Made by a program: the position numbers and the translations under genes. A stretch of 64,000 bases of DNA from Glossina fuscipes (Eukaryota; Arthropoda; Insecta; Diptera; Glossinidae), in assembly GCF_014805625.2 (NCBI RefSeq), contig NW_023998433.1:5687798-5751797 (forward strand), in the 5' to 3' direction. This document shows positions 21,915 through 35,499 of this stretch, piece after piece. The notes under the pieces are model-generated. The model was given only the letters and a program-made list of their open reading frames with translations. It did no database searches and was not told the DNA's origin. Every line of letters begins with the position of its first letter. The first letter of the stretch is position 1.

Positions 21915-24900
21915 AAAAATACTAACAGAAGCCGTTAATAATAAAGGAAGTTTTTCATTTGAATCAAATCCGCCAGTTCTGACGTATTTACTGACGATAG
22001 CATTTTTGATCCAGTTCGTAACAAACGGGCACAGTTGTTACCAAGTAGCGATAAATAGTTGAGAAATTGATTTTTATCGCTAATTAGTATGTACCTAAAG
22101 ATTAATTTTAATTTGTTTTTTATGTAAGAAATGAATGGCGTTTGGGAAAATATTGGAGGTTTTTGCATCTTATTTTTAAAGTTGGGGAACATATCCCTAA
22201 ATTTATCACATGTCGCATGTATTTTTACTTCATTTTTTTGCACAGACTTCTAAGAAACGCGTCTACCGTGCAAAAAGAGAGTTGGGTGTATTTATGGATA
22301 TACAGATATCATTGTGTATGTGAGTGCATATATGTCACTCAGACAATAGTACTTACACATATAACACGTTGGCGGTCAGAAAAACTGAATATATGTGCAT
22401 ATGTATATGTATATACACATATTATATATATGAGCATTTATATATATATATATATATATATATGCAGATAAGATTACATTATATGCAACGTCGTTTGTGA
22501 ATGAATATGTAATACGGATTATGAACTTATCGTTATATGATAAAATAATTTTATTTGAACAATCTCATCCAAATAATATCAAAACGGATCTAATTTCTAC
22601 TCTAAGTGAGTTTGCCAGTTCGCTTAGAACATAATCAATCTGGTGTGCCAACATTTGTACGAGGCCGTACGAGCGAAGCCCCATTTGCATAGCGTTTCTT
22701 TTTTAAACTGGAGAAAATGTTTCAGTGGCAAAAGGTTCTTGAGACCTGATAGCAATCATAGTCTTTTTCCTTTTTTTTGTTTCCATTTCATTTACGGTAT
22801 GTACATCTGAGCAGTCATATCATTCATTCACTAGTCATTCTTCGGATGAAAGATACAGCTTATATAACGCAATAGAAAATCTTTAATACATATACATTTG
22901 TAATAAGTGTAATGAAAATTTTATATAATTCGATAGTTTTGCAACACGATTACATATAATAGTCTCAATGATTAATGTAGTTCCGCTCAAAACTTTTTCT
23001 TCATGTCAAATGACTCTCGCTTGGTATTTATCAATAAAGAAACAAGATAAAATAAATATTGAAGTATCCATTGAATATGTACAAAATAATTATATAAATT
23101 ATATAAAAAACCAAATTTATCGGTACCATCGTTGTAGGCATGAAATCTTCCGTAAAAGTAAAAAGAGAAGTCAAAATCTAATTTCATATGACACGTTTAA
23201 TATTAATTAATAGGAACTAGAAGTTCCACGCATACATGATATCCTTCCATGAGCCCATCGCTGTTTCTGACGTCACTTCTTTCTGGTTGATTGGTTATAA
23301 AAAAAATAAAAATAACGATCAAGTATAATGCTTTGAAAAGACTTTTGATAAGATAAATTAAAGAAAAGATTAAAAAATTTATTATATATTCGCTTTGTGC
23401 CAAACTTTTTTCTTTCCCTTTACGAGTTTTTATGAAAAATAAATGATTGTTAACAAAGGCGAATTCCTTTACTTTCATTCGACGTATAGATAACACGCCG
23501 CTGAGCGAGGTGAGCTAAAAAACCAGTTGTGGTGATTACAAAAATCTAAACAGTGATTTTTTCTAGTGTATTCGATTTATATTAAGGAAAAAATTTTAGT
23601 GTTAAGACAAGTGTTTAGCGGCATTTGATTGTGTTCTGTTATATAAATCAATAAAAATTTAATAAAAAGCTTCAGTAAATTTTGAATAACAAGGAGGAAA
23701 GACATAATAAAATGCACCAGAGTATGAGTAGGATTTTGTGAAAGGAAAACGTGGATAGATGGACATTTTAATGCATAAGTTATAAAAAAAAAAATAGCAG
23801 CCTTCGCACAAGAATATTAAATTTCAACACTGTATTAGTGTCAACAATGTTTTATTATTGATTTTCTTGACAATGTGGAAACGGCTGAAGGCTGAGAGGA
23901 AGATTATTAACATTAATATAACATATACATTTGCATTGTATTTTGTTGCTTTTTCTCTTACTGTACTGTTTCTTAAGAATGTCATCTTAAAACAACAAAG
24001 AATTGTATTCATAAAACCGAGAGAAGACATAACAGAAACAAAATCGCGTTGAAAAGCTTCAACGCGTTGTCATTATAAATATGAAATAAATTCTTAAAAG
24101 AAAACAAATAAATGATTAATAAATTTTTAAAAACAAATAAATAACTTATTAATGATAAACAAAAAAAATTACGGTATTATTCGTTCAATTAGGAAGATAC
24201 TCAATTGAATGAAGGGGGAAAATAAGCAGCCTAAATGTTTGTGTACAAAATACTGAACGATGGAAGTAAGTTTGTCATGCTGTTGGATCAATTTGAGATT
24301 TTAATTAACTTATAACTTCTATGCATATGAGTTGCATTCATTCACTGATCTGTGCTGTTATTCTGAGACTTCTACGCTATAGATACTCTTGTATTTATGA
24401 CTAGTAAATTGGAGGATATACCCTGTACGTGTAATATGGTCATACTTAGAAAAAAGCTAGAAGAGAGAGATGGTGGCAGACCGCACCCTGGTAAATGTGT
24501 GTCCCATCGGTAAGTGTTACGTCTAGGCCGGCTGAGCAATCATTTCACAATCCGTATACACCCCAATCATTATCGTTGTAGGATCTACCACGCTGACAAT
24601 TAAATCCCAGTACGTCGACTTGATGACCACCCTTCTCAAATATTGGCTATGCGGTTTCCCAAGCCTTAGAACAGAGGTTTAGAAAGCTTCCACTCTGCTT
24701 GCTATGAGAAGCTTATCGAAAGATTGATACAAATTTAAACCAATCGATAAGTCATAAGTCATGAAAATTCTCTGAGGCGAAAATAACTTTGTTTAAGTCT
24801 TCTAAATAAGTAATTGAATGGAATTCAACTCGAAGAAACTAATATAAGTATTTGTTAGTGGACGAAGTTCAAAATATGCGAAAATATAAGTGTGAATTAA

Positions 24901-27129
24901 AATAAAGTGAATAAAACTCTAGAATAACTTGTAGAAGGTAGTAGGAGTAGGTAGGAGTTCGATTTTTCATTTCATTTGTGAAACGAATTTTATGTTATGT
25001 AGATTGAAAGTGTGAAAACAGGAATCCCGTATGCTTTTGCATTGAAATGACAATTACATTTTTAAAATTTTTCTCTCAACTATCGGAAAAACTTTTGTTT
25101 TTATTTATGATTTATCAAAAAAATCATCTAAAACAGTTCAAAGAAGCCATTACATGAAATAAGAGAAAAGAGACAGACGGACTAAAAAATAGAAGAAAAT
25201 TTTACAACGAGTTTATAATGGCTCCATTTGCATTTTGGACAATTACACGGGGAGAAATTCAGTACGCTTACTTATTTCGGCGCTGATTAAGAAGGAAATC
25301 GGCGGCAATTTTAATGAAAGATAGAAAGGGATTTATCTTTAATTATAAAAAGATCTTTGCTTCTCTTAGCGTATTATCCTATACGATTACATACAGCATT
25401 TCGATGAAGAGACATCCGGAACATATTACATTTCACCTTTGATGAATTATATAAGTAAGCGTGCCGTATGCTCAAAAAAATGAAATCTAATATCTTGTTT
25501 ACATAAAATATTACTTGGGACTTTTTAAAATTAATATTAAATCTTTATACATAGACTTGTTTGTGTCAAATTATTTTCTTTACATAAATTCATTATTTTT
25601 CAAAATCAACAAAAATAGACACAAAAAAAAAAAATATTATACATAGCATAAGAGATGGCATAAAAATATAACAAAATTTCAATGTATTTCATCCTAATCG
25701 AACTACTCTGACTATCTTACTTCGTGGTACACACCTAAATATATTATAATATGTATAGAAAAACATGAGAATCCACTGATACTTTTTTGTTGATTGCCTG
25801 ACTAACCGATCGCATCATACTGCTTCTATGCTTGGTGTCGATGGCTTTCTTTCTTTTATTTCTCTTTCATTTTCTCTCTCTGTTTTCCTCTCAGTTTTTC
25901 TCTTTATCTTGGCTTATATTCTGCTCTTTACAAATCTTCAGCAATCAATTCACCAAAGTGACTGCAATATTAAATAGCGCTTAATTAGCTTTCAGTGATT
26001 AATGTCGGATACGGTTACGATTTCTTAAGAAATAACTACGTCAAGATTATACACAGCAAAGGGCGGCAAATCTTGATCTTTGCTGAGTTTGCACTTTAAG
26101 TGTTGCGCTCTTTTTCCCCGGTCCTTTTTCGTTAGTTCTGAAATGCAAATCTTTCAATTCACCTTAAACTCTTTTTCATTAAAGTTTATATAGGAAATAA
26201 TCGATCGCGTCATCATTTCAGCGAACAGCCAGCCACGCATATACAATAAAATTTTATTATTTGCCATGAATCAAAGAACTTTTTCATGATAATGTGCAGA
26301 GACTTTAGGAAATTTGTCTATATTTTTTTTGCGCTTCTTTAAGTCTCAAACTATTTAACAGGCGATAATACAAAACAAGAAAGATATAAGATAAGAAAGG
26401 GAAAAGTATAAAGTAAAAGTAAAAAAATTAATAAAAGAAAATTTCTATGAGAACAAAAGCAAAATGGATACTTCTTCCTTTGCCAAATATTAAGAGTTTG
26501 TAACGCAATCGAGAGTCAGCAAAATTGGCTTTCGTGCGAAATTTGCGAAAAACCCACCATTGTCTTCTTTGCAAGTTGTGATATAAACACTATGAAGCTC
26601 TAAATTTAAAGGTTTAAATTGCATTAAGCGTTAAATTCTTCAAAAAATAGTAAAAACCACTCCTCTATCCACAGTTCTTCACCATTATCAGTGTGTCTAC
26701 ATATATAGAGGGCATCGTCTTAGTGGCCGGTCAATTATTAAAAAAAAAAAAATCCGATCGCAATTGCCAAAAAAGTTGATAAATCGATTTCATCATATGT
26801 AATATAACTTAATATATCATAAATACGTGATACGGAATGGTTTGCTATCGGCATATTGAATCAGTCATTACGTTAACTTTTAATCAAATTTAGGATGCAC
26901 ATCAGGGTGCTAAGCAAATTAACTTTATCCCATGTCGACTTTGTAGCGCTTCTTCTTCCCAAATTTTGTATTTTTTTTTTAAATCTAAAAAAATGTTTAG
27001 TTAAAAAAATATATTCTTTTTTAGTTTTTTGAAAATTAAAAATTTTTAAAACAAATAGAAAAAAAAACAATTAATACATTTTTTTGCTTTCGTTTAAATA
27101 AGTTCATTTAAAAACAAGTAAAAACATTG
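21915..27129. other. AT-rich non-coding DNA
   Basis: No gene is recognised over 5 kb. A (TA)n tract lies at 22437-22463 and A/T runs are frequent. The segment 24470-24680 is noticeably less AT-rich (rich in cc, cg and gtcg words) and may be a decayed insertion, but I cannot assign it. Confidence 0.45.
22437..22463. repeat. TA dinucleotide microsatellite
   Basis: Thirteen uninterrupted TA units following a diverged atatgtgcat-rich stretch. Confidence 0.95.
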
Positions 27130-27460
27130 CAGTGAGCCATTAGCTACCCTACACCATCTATTCATATGTTTATATATGGAAAGTTGAAAAAGAAATCCGA
27201 ACTGAACCATTTTCAGTAACGTTCGTCCCTCGGCCAAAACATGCCAGTGTACGAAGTTTCATCAAAATATCTTCAAAGTAGCGGCGTGTAGGCTGAGCAA
27301 ACGAAAAGAAAATGGACTGACGGGCAGAAAAGTTTAGATTCATAAAATGATTTTAAAGTGACTGTTACAACGGCGTGGGTCCATCTCAAGTCCTTCTCAG
27401 CTTTGCTGCATAGATGCGCGCAAACTTAGTACACCCTTGTTTCGCAAGTGGTGTAGGGTA
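27130..27460. repeat. Dispersed repeat family, copy 1 (partial)
   Basis: The segment is bounded by inverted words: gctaccctacaccatc at 27141-27156 and gtggtgtagggtac at 27450-27463. Inside are ATCAAAATATCTTCAAAGTAGC...GTGTAGGCTGAGCAAACG and GCGCAAACTTAGTACACCC. The same words recur, diverged, at 40120-40320. It looks like a decayed transposon or its tail. No coding capacity is seen. Confidence 0.55.
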
Positions 27461-27789
27461 CAAAAATGTTAATCTGATATATATAGTATTCTTGGACTTT
27501 GTGATAAGAAACGCTAATACACAATCGCCCGCATACACATACTCTCACACACGGGAAAACATATTGTAATGTTATTCTAGTAACAGGTCTAAAAAATCTT
27601 ATTTTTTTTGCCGAATAAAACTTTATTGCACAAATGCATTCAGTTTACACCTAAAAACTACTTAAAAATATAGTTAAAAATATGCTGATGTCTCCAAGAA
27701 AGGGAAAAAAATTAAAAAGCAAAATAAAACGTACAAATAAGCAAGAAATGCACCCCAAAGCTTTAACCTTATATGAACATATTCTATTA

Positions 27790-28590
27790 AAAAACAAGTA
27801 AAAATCGTATAGCCGGGGACGGCCGACTATTCTATACCTTATCTTCGTCTTACACAATTCTTCGTTTGTTTTCATAATAAAATACCAACAACTTTCTATA
27901 TAAAAATACATAATTTTGAAATTGGTCAAATTAATCATATGCAATCTTCATATCAAAAATCTGATCATTCTTCACCTATTATCGTCCAAAAATATTAAAA
28001 ACAGTACTTTGGCGCCATATAAAGATTCAACTCCCATGTGGTGGGGTCCAAAAAATATATCTACGTTATCCAAATTTCGTACAGTTAATTTTTGTGTCAT
28101 ATTAATATTGTGGATCTATTGTCTTCACAAATGCGGCACTTTTATTATATAAACGCTTATTTTTAGTGGAGGCGATTATATGAGAGTTGAAAAATCAGAT
28201 CTAAATTTTTGACGTTAAAATACTAATATAAGTCGGCTTTATCGAGAAGTTATGAAAAGACAAATTTTTTCAATGTGACATGTGTGACAATGTTTTAGCA
28301 AAATACGTCGTTGTACGTGGAGCGACCGCAAAATCAGTCCGACCCAATTCGTTCTCGCAAGCGTTCGTTCGTTAGTCAAAATATATCAATTTACCAAAGA
28401 TTCAAACAAAAGCTAGGAGCTGCGGGTCGAACACACAAACGCACGAAGAGGCATCAGAAGGACCGACAAGTTTAAATCGGCCAAAAAATGATTCTGAATC
28501 GCTCAGTTTAACAGAAGGTGCTTCCATATTAAGTTCTTCTGGGAGTTACATACGTATTCCATTTATCCTGCATAAAATGTAGAATAGGAA
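27790..28590 (+). repeat. Dispersed repeat family, copy 2
   Basis: It starts with aatcgtatagccggggacgg, followed by CCGACTATTCTATACC, and later has GTGGGGTCCAAAAAAT...CCAAATTTCGTACAGTTAATTTT. Further on are a GTCGTTGTACGTGGAGCGACCGC stretch and a CATCAGAAGGACCGACAAGTTTAAATCG tail. All four modules have diverged partners in the copies at 38.5-39.3 kb and 39.6-40.3 kb. No protein is recognised, so it is probably a non-coding part of an old mobile element. Confidence 0.55.
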
Positions 28591-28627
28591 TGAAAAGTGA
28601 TGGAAAATGAGGTAGAGAGATGGAGAT

Positions 28628-28630
<3 letters not shown>

Positions 28631-28674
<44 letters not shown>

Positions 28675-28680
28675 AAGAAA
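28631..28680 (+). repeat. GA microsatellite
   Basis: Twenty uninterrupted GA units (28631-28670), then AAGAAAGAAA. The serine/leucine-rich frame read from the opposite strand is an artefact of this tract. Confidence 0.97.
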
Positions 28681-29164
28681 TTAAGAATTTTGGATGTGAA
28701 GTTTGCGACATTCTATAATGTATAGAAGCTATAAACAAATTACCTTAAAATTTGAATGCATAATTTTCGATGTATTTTCGCGTATGTATTACAAACTAGC
28801 TTAACTTAAAGTTCAAAAACGTTTATAAATCTCATTCCTCTATTCTTCCAATAACGAGCACAAACAAGCAATTTAACATAGTCGCAGTTAATTATACATG
28901 AAATTAATTCTGCAAGTCATTATCCACTTAGCTAAACAACTATTAATATTGGCTAAGAACGCTAAGAAACTGCGCGATGTATTTAAAAAAATCTAAAAAG
29001 CAATGAAGTTTACAACTCTAATTTTAATGGACAATTAAACTTCGACAAGAGGCCATAGTGCTAAAACGAGCTCTAAACAAATTTACTTGAAAAGCGTGAA
29101 GCTATTATTTTTAGTATGTCGCTATTGTATTCATAAAAATTAAACAAAAGGGAAAACTCGAGAC

Positions 29165-29830
29165 GCTATCCAGATAAGGCAGTTAGTAGCACAGTTAAAT
29201 TGTCTTTCATTATCACTAGTTTCCTAGACGCTCAGTAAAAGGGGTAAGTAGTCATACAGCTCTTACTGTAATTAGATATTTATTTGAAAAACTCTTATGC
29301 CCAGTAGACGTCGTCTCATCTAATTTTGTAGTCGTCTAGCTTACTCCTCTGTTCAGTTACCTAAGTATCAACTTAGATAGCTCTGAAAACAACTGATCAA
29401 ATAGTTAACTAACTGTCAAGAATCCTATAATCTATTGATCAGTCATCCAGTCGACTTCATCTCTCATTTAATAGGAATGAACAATTAACTAATAGCCAAA
29501 TCCATTATGTCTTACATAGTTATCCTGTGTAACTGGATAGCCAACTGAAACCAAAGCTGTTTAGGCATTTAGCTAATTAGCCGCTTATTTTAGTAACTGG
29601 AAAATAAAATAACGCCCTATTTGGTGAGCAACTAACAAAGTCGACGCAGTTACTCGACAAAGCACAATTACTGGCCTTTGACTGTCGGCTTTAAATAGTC
29701 ACTTATTCGATTAGATATTTTAGCAGGCAATCATTCTACCCTTTGGCCATGTAGCCAGCTAGTTAGGTAGTTCTCTAGCTAACTTATCGTTTAGTTAATC
29801 AGGTATACTTCTAAGAAGCTTATGTGGATA
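29165..29830. repeat. Block patterned on TAGTTAAC/TAGTCA-like words
   Basis: For about 650 bp the sequence is built largely from short words such as tagttaactaac, agtcatccagtc, tagctaattagc, cagttac, tagccagctagttagg and tagctaac, spaced 10-30 bp apart. The A/T homopolymers that dominate the surroundings are absent. No exact tandem unit or open frame is visible. It may be a decayed microsatellite or satellite, possibly from an (AGTC/AGTT)n-type ancestor. Confidence 0.45.
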
Positions 29831-32800
29831 ATTGGTATTGGTATAGCGTACAATCCAGTTTTCCTCTAAGAAAATTAAGAATTTAATTTAAAAAATTATA
29901 ATTATGCAGTCACAACACTCACTGAAAGTTCGTATATGCCTGTCTAAATCTAAATCTAAATAAGAGATTGCGAGTTAAGACGCTCTTCAGATAACGAACA
30001 ATCGAATGTTGGAAGTCTATAGTTAACTGACCATACAATAATATTGACAATAATTCGTCTCAATAACTCCTGACGAATGGAATAATTAAAGATATTTCGC
30101 TAAAACCTAATACCATATTTTGTTAGTAATATGCTGACCAAAATGATTTTACAACGTACGGTATGGTATGCATGTGTGTTAAGTTATTGTTTTATTTTAT
30201 TTTACTCTTTTTTATGATTTTTGTTTCTTGTTGTTGTGAAGTTTACAATTTCATATAAGGTTGTTTCGTATGGTGCTTTATTAGTTAGGGCGCGATTCGT
30301 GTTGTTTGTTTTCAGAAGAATTCCGGTACAATTTCTTGGAATTAATTTTTCCCAAGCGAATACAGTTACATTTCGCTAATAAAATTTTATTTATTGGCAG
30401 AAGAGGAAAAGCACAAGGAGGAAGATTTTATATATTTATTTAAAAATACTTTGTATACGGTTGTTATTTAAGAAGACAACTTACACATAGTATGTAAATC
30501 CATCGTAGCAAACAGACGAATTATCATAAAAGTTGTCCACTTACATAAATATATTCAAGCTATCGACTCGGTTCGACTCTTATTACTTTTGTAGCATGAT
30601 TCTATAAAGTTGAAATGGAGAGGTAAAAAAAAAGCAAAAAAAAAAAAAAAACTTTTAAATATAATAAAAATAATTTGTTATCTAATCGAAATGTTTTGAA
30701 AATTTTGTGTTCATTTAATCAGAAATGTTATTTGTTTGTCGATTTATTATCTTTGATTGTTAATTAACACAATAATCATAAAAAATCAATTCCTCTTGTA
30801 TTAGTTATTTCAATTTTATGACTTATCAAACCTTTGGAATATAAATAATGAATGAAGCAGCGAGACATCTCAGTCGTATCCCAGTCTTATTGTTTCTTTA
30901 TTGTTCCTTTCTCTTTTTTTCTTTTGTTTTAACATTTATTACCAACTCTACTATTTGCTCGCCCTTTCCCTTTATCTTATATCTTGTTAAAACATTCTTA
31001 AAATCGCTTATATGCTCTGATATGACAACATAACCAACATGACGTTTTTAGCCAATAAAACTGACAATTTAAAAATTTTATAGTTATAAATTTATGAGTT
31101 GCCACAAAATGAAATACACAAACATCTTAACAGTCCAACAGTTAAGCAAAAACCATGGCGCCAGTCTTAACTTGCAATATTCAATGTGTTGTTAGCTTGG
31201 AAATTATGTATTTACTGTACAAGTGGTGAGAATGATGAATACAACAACAATACAACAGATTTTGTGTGGTGTGGTATGCTTTCGTGGTTACGCATTTAAC
31301 CATGCGTAACTTTGTGCTTGCCAAAAGTTGTCATTAAAGTTGACTCAGTCAGTTAGATTGTTTTTGCATTTACCGAAATTATCAAACTGAAGAGAAAAAA
31401 ATGATTATAAATATGATTTATAGTCAATATACAAGTAAACAAGAGCGTGGCTTATTGAAACATAGTAAAAGGGTTAAACGAAACAAGGAAGAAGGATGAA
31501 GGAAGAAGGAAGAAAATACCCTTAAAATCACTGTTGCTGTGGAGTGTATTGGTTAGTGTGTATGTTTTGATTAAGAGAACAAATACTTCAATACTACAAA
31601 TGTAGTAAATGTGTTGCAAAAACCTAAAAACAATCTAAGGACTGATTTCTTCGGTGCAGCATAGATGACTGAAAAGCATCCTTGATATGCTGCGCGTTAT
31701 AAAATCAATTTTAAGCCAATCAAGAACTTCGTACACAATTTAACGATTTATAACTGGTCTAGACTAATTTTGTTGTAAACGTCAACCTTTTCAAGGCACT
31801 TTCATTATAAGCTCGAGCGGTTGTAGTACAAGGTAGATTAATTTTATACGAATCTATGTGTAACATTCGGATGGACGTATCCACCTTTTACTCTAGTGAC
31901 CATTATTTTATACGAAAATTATTTTCTGAATTGATTTTATCCTATCGATCTGTTTTTCTGCCCGTCTGTTTGATGTTTGACCTTATACTTTTGTATTCGG
32001 TATATTTTGACTAGATTTGCTGCACTGACTTGTTTTGGTTTATGGCAAGTGGATTAGATCGGCGTATAAGGCATTATTTTTAAAATGTCGTTACATCGTT
32101 TAAACATCGTTTAAAAAGATGGTGCTTCTGCACACTTCAATAAATTAGTGTGAAGGATTTGAATCGGATTGGCCAATTTTCTTAATTTTATCACTTTAAA
32201 ATTTATAATTTTATCTCGTGGTGTTTGTGCCAAATTAAAGTATTTGTCTTCATTATATTTTGATAATATATTATTGTATTTTTGAAATATTTCTTAATTT
32301 TTATTAAAGAGGCTTTTAGTTTGCAGTGTTGAAAGAAACCAAATTATTTAGCCAACTAAAACTATGTTTTGTAAATTATATAAAATTTTGTAAATATTAC
32401 TTTTTTTTGCATATTTTTTTTTTGTTTTTCATCTTATATTTATAAGTAAACAAAGAACTATTAAATTGAATCATATGATGCTTGTGGATGCAGCGTAAAG
32501 ACTAATGTTTTTAAATGAAATCATTTGACGATTCACTGAATCCACCTTCAGTCTAAAAGTTATACTACTGTGCTGAAGAATTTTCCTTCCGTCCGCCTTA
32601 GAAAAATCAACATTTTTCTGATTTGCGTCATACGAATTGCTTTAATAAATACAAAAATAGTATGCCGTGAAAATGGTAGAACTTTAATTACGTGTCTCTC
32701 TGCGGTTGAGTAGTCACAGAGACATCATCAGATATAAAACTTCTCTTTGTTTGAAGATTTTACGACTTAGCAATCTTGTTTTACAATAAGATCGATATTG

Positions 32801-33370
32801 AAGACTTTTTTCGCAGAACAGCATCGATGAGGCAAAGTCATAGAAAAACTACGATAGAAAGACATTTCTTTTAATTTCCCTCTCTTTCTTTTAATAGATT
32901 CAAGAATTCTTAAAATTCCAAAATTTGCTTAAAAAATTGTTATGTTAGAAAATGAAAAGGAATCATAATACTTAAAGCAGTATTACGGAACGGGTTGGCA
33001 AGCATTCAATAAAAACATAGCTTATCTTTTCAATTTTCTACAACGTTGATCAGCATGACATGATTCAAATGCATCCCTAAGATGACACATCATATAAGAA
33101 AGAAAGACGTGTTCTTGAAAATATAAGCGAAGTCGTTTAACTTAGAATGATCCAGCTTTGTTTGTATCAAAATTGAATTTTGCTAAGACTTAAATCATCA
33201 TTGGGGTCCGTTACCTTGATTTCTACATTCATGCGCGATTTCAAAAGATAGTATATATATGATTCGTTATCAGAGAATTCTAATTTATTTATTTTTTTCT
33301 TTTTTTATAATTCCTTAATCTGGGACTAAAATGCCTTGAAAGTGTATGCCTACCCAATAGAACCTCAATT
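29831..33370. other. AT-rich non-coding DNA
   Basis: No gene is recognised. Poly(A) runs lie at about 30626-30651. Fairly even AT-rich sequence with short artefactual frames. Confidence 0.5.
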
Positions 33371-33388
33371 TTTTTTTTTTTTTTTCAG

Positions 33389-33445
33389 CAAAGTCTAAGG
33401 CAGTGTCCTTCGAAACAATTCCGTCCTATATTTACGAAATAGTTG
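33389..33445 (+). other. Candidate small exon between consensus splice sites
   Basis: A long T-run (about 33369-33385) ends in CAG at 33386-33388, a strong acceptor. Fifty-seven bp later, GTATGT at 33446 is a near-perfect donor. The enclosed segment is open in the frame reading KSKAVSFETIPSYIYEIV, with a split codon at each end. This is a normal size for a small insect exon, and the codons look less AT-biased than the flanks. I do not recognise the peptide. No flanking exon was found in the window. A chance acceptor/donor pair is possible in T-rich DNA. Confidence 0.3.
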
Positions 33446-35499
33446 GTATGTATTTCTGCCAAAAAAAATATGTTACAGACGTGATCAATAAAAGTATTTC
33501 TATGCATTTTTATACCAACAAAGATAACAATTTGACTTTAGGGGTATCGACAACGAATTCATTGACAATTGATGTATTTTATCCGCTCACATCTCTCAGC
33601 GCAGCGATCAATAGGCATTTAGTTTGCTCTTAATTCTTTTATCTTATGTAAATGAACTAGAGGCGAAAGTTTATTTAAAATGAAAGTTCAGGTCGCTTTT
33701 CAGACTTTTAAACAATACTTAAACTACAACCCTGTCTATGTTGGTGCAAGCCGTAAATCTAAGTACGCATTTCGATTCATAATTTATGGTATTTCTCAAA
33801 ACATATTGTATCTTGTTATACTCTCTGTGCAAGTTATTATCATTATTATCAACCTCATAACATTACATACTTATGTAGGTTGCAAGCACGCGAAATACAC
33901 ATCCGCTTCCACAAAAAAAGCATCTTACAGTTTTTAAACCCATCAACGTCAATAAAACAAATACAAAATATTATAGCAGATGAAACAATAAACACAAAAA
34001 AAAAGAAAAGAAAATGGAGAAAAAATCTCACAAATGTGATTACGGCTTGACTGCAAATGATGACTTAATAATGTGTTTATGGACTTTGATGCTATCTTCA
34101 TAAATTCACTTATAAATTCATATTTTGTTAAACATTTGTAAGTCGCGCATTTAGGACTGCTGTGGAAGAAGAATGTCACAATGTCTTGGCGGTGCAGATG
34201 CTATTCGCCTTCAATATTCTACACATATAAAGGACTATAATCTATACCATTCTTTGCTCATTTCTCTCTCTCCCTCTCTCTCTCTCTCCCTTTATTTGTC
34301 TTGTTTTTCGTTTATATCTCAGTATTGAAAACAGGACGCACACGTCGTACGTGCTTTGCATTTTAAACGTTGCATTAATAATGGTATCCCACTAATTGAT
34401 CGCAATCCTTTTGAAACAGAACAAGCAAACAGAAAGAGAGGGAGCTAAAGAGCGGGAACCTGTTCAATGTCTGTGGGTAAATTTTGCAGGCCAGTCGATA
34501 TACATGCTGGCGATTGCTGGTTCTTCATATGAAAGGAATGCATGTAGTTGTAGTTGTAAAAATTTTGACCAAACCAGCAAAAATGTCAAATATTGCCAAT
34601 CATAAAATTACTGTGCATGACATTCAAGTATTGTTCTTTTGTGTTTTTAAAAATGTTTTAACAACATTGAAAACAACATCGAAAATACCCGTACCAACTA
34701 CATGTTTAGTTGTGCAACTATCAACGGTAGCAATAGCTGCAACGTAGCTTTGCACAGAAAATTCGTTAATATCATTGCCATTGTGATTGGACTTCTGAAT
34801 GTATGAACACATGTATGAATGTATGAGTAAGTGTTTGAAATCTGTTAACAGTGGTATAATTTACCATTTTTCTTACTTTTATTTATTTATCTGCTTAACT
34901 AAGTTTCGCATCAGATAAAATCATTAAAGATCATCATAAAAGATCATAATCTGCAACAGCGTCAAACTAAACAATAATTTGGAATACAAGGATGTATGCA
35001 ATGCGTAATAATAAGCTGACTTAGAACTAATAATAATTGAAAGAAACGCAAAATTATTTATAATCTATACAAGACTGCAAGTAATTTTTCACAAGCAATA
35101 AATCCTAAATTTAAATGTTTATGTACGTATATACGTATTGTTCCATGCTAATAATTTTCCCATAAATACATTTGAAGAAATTGTTATGACCTGATTTCGA
35201 ATAAAAGTAGGAAAAATAGTTAATTAGTTACGTAATATAATGTTTTTAAGCATACTAGTGCACATAACTTAGAAGTCGAATAAATGATAATACTCATTAA
35301 ACATTTTACACATTGCCCGAAACGAATTGATCTATTCATTATTAGTTTAGCATTGCGGTAGTTTTAAAAGAGCAAAAGGTTTTAACACCGTGCTGGGATG
35401 CCAATATTAATGTGTTCTAATAACTCAAGTGAGTGAAGATCACCTTTTATTAGTTTACATAAAAACGTTACACCCAACATTTCCCCTTTTTTTCCAATG
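33446..35499. other. AT-rich non-coding DNA
   Basis: No gene is recognised. It includes a CT-rich microsatellite at 34263-34291. The open frames at 33680-33934 and 34396-34744 show no family resemblance; two overlapping frames at the latter position are both free of recognisable motifs. Confidence 0.45.
34263..34291 (+). repeat. CT-rich microsatellite
   Basis: Interrupted (CT)n tract. Confidence 0.9.

Noticed and set aside
22142..22471. 109-codon frame ending in IYIYIYIYI
   Set aside because: It runs into the TA microsatellite; the remainder is low complexity and unrecognised.
28529..28738. Serine/leucine-rich frame on the minus strand
   Set aside because: It is a translation of the GA microsatellite; not a protein.
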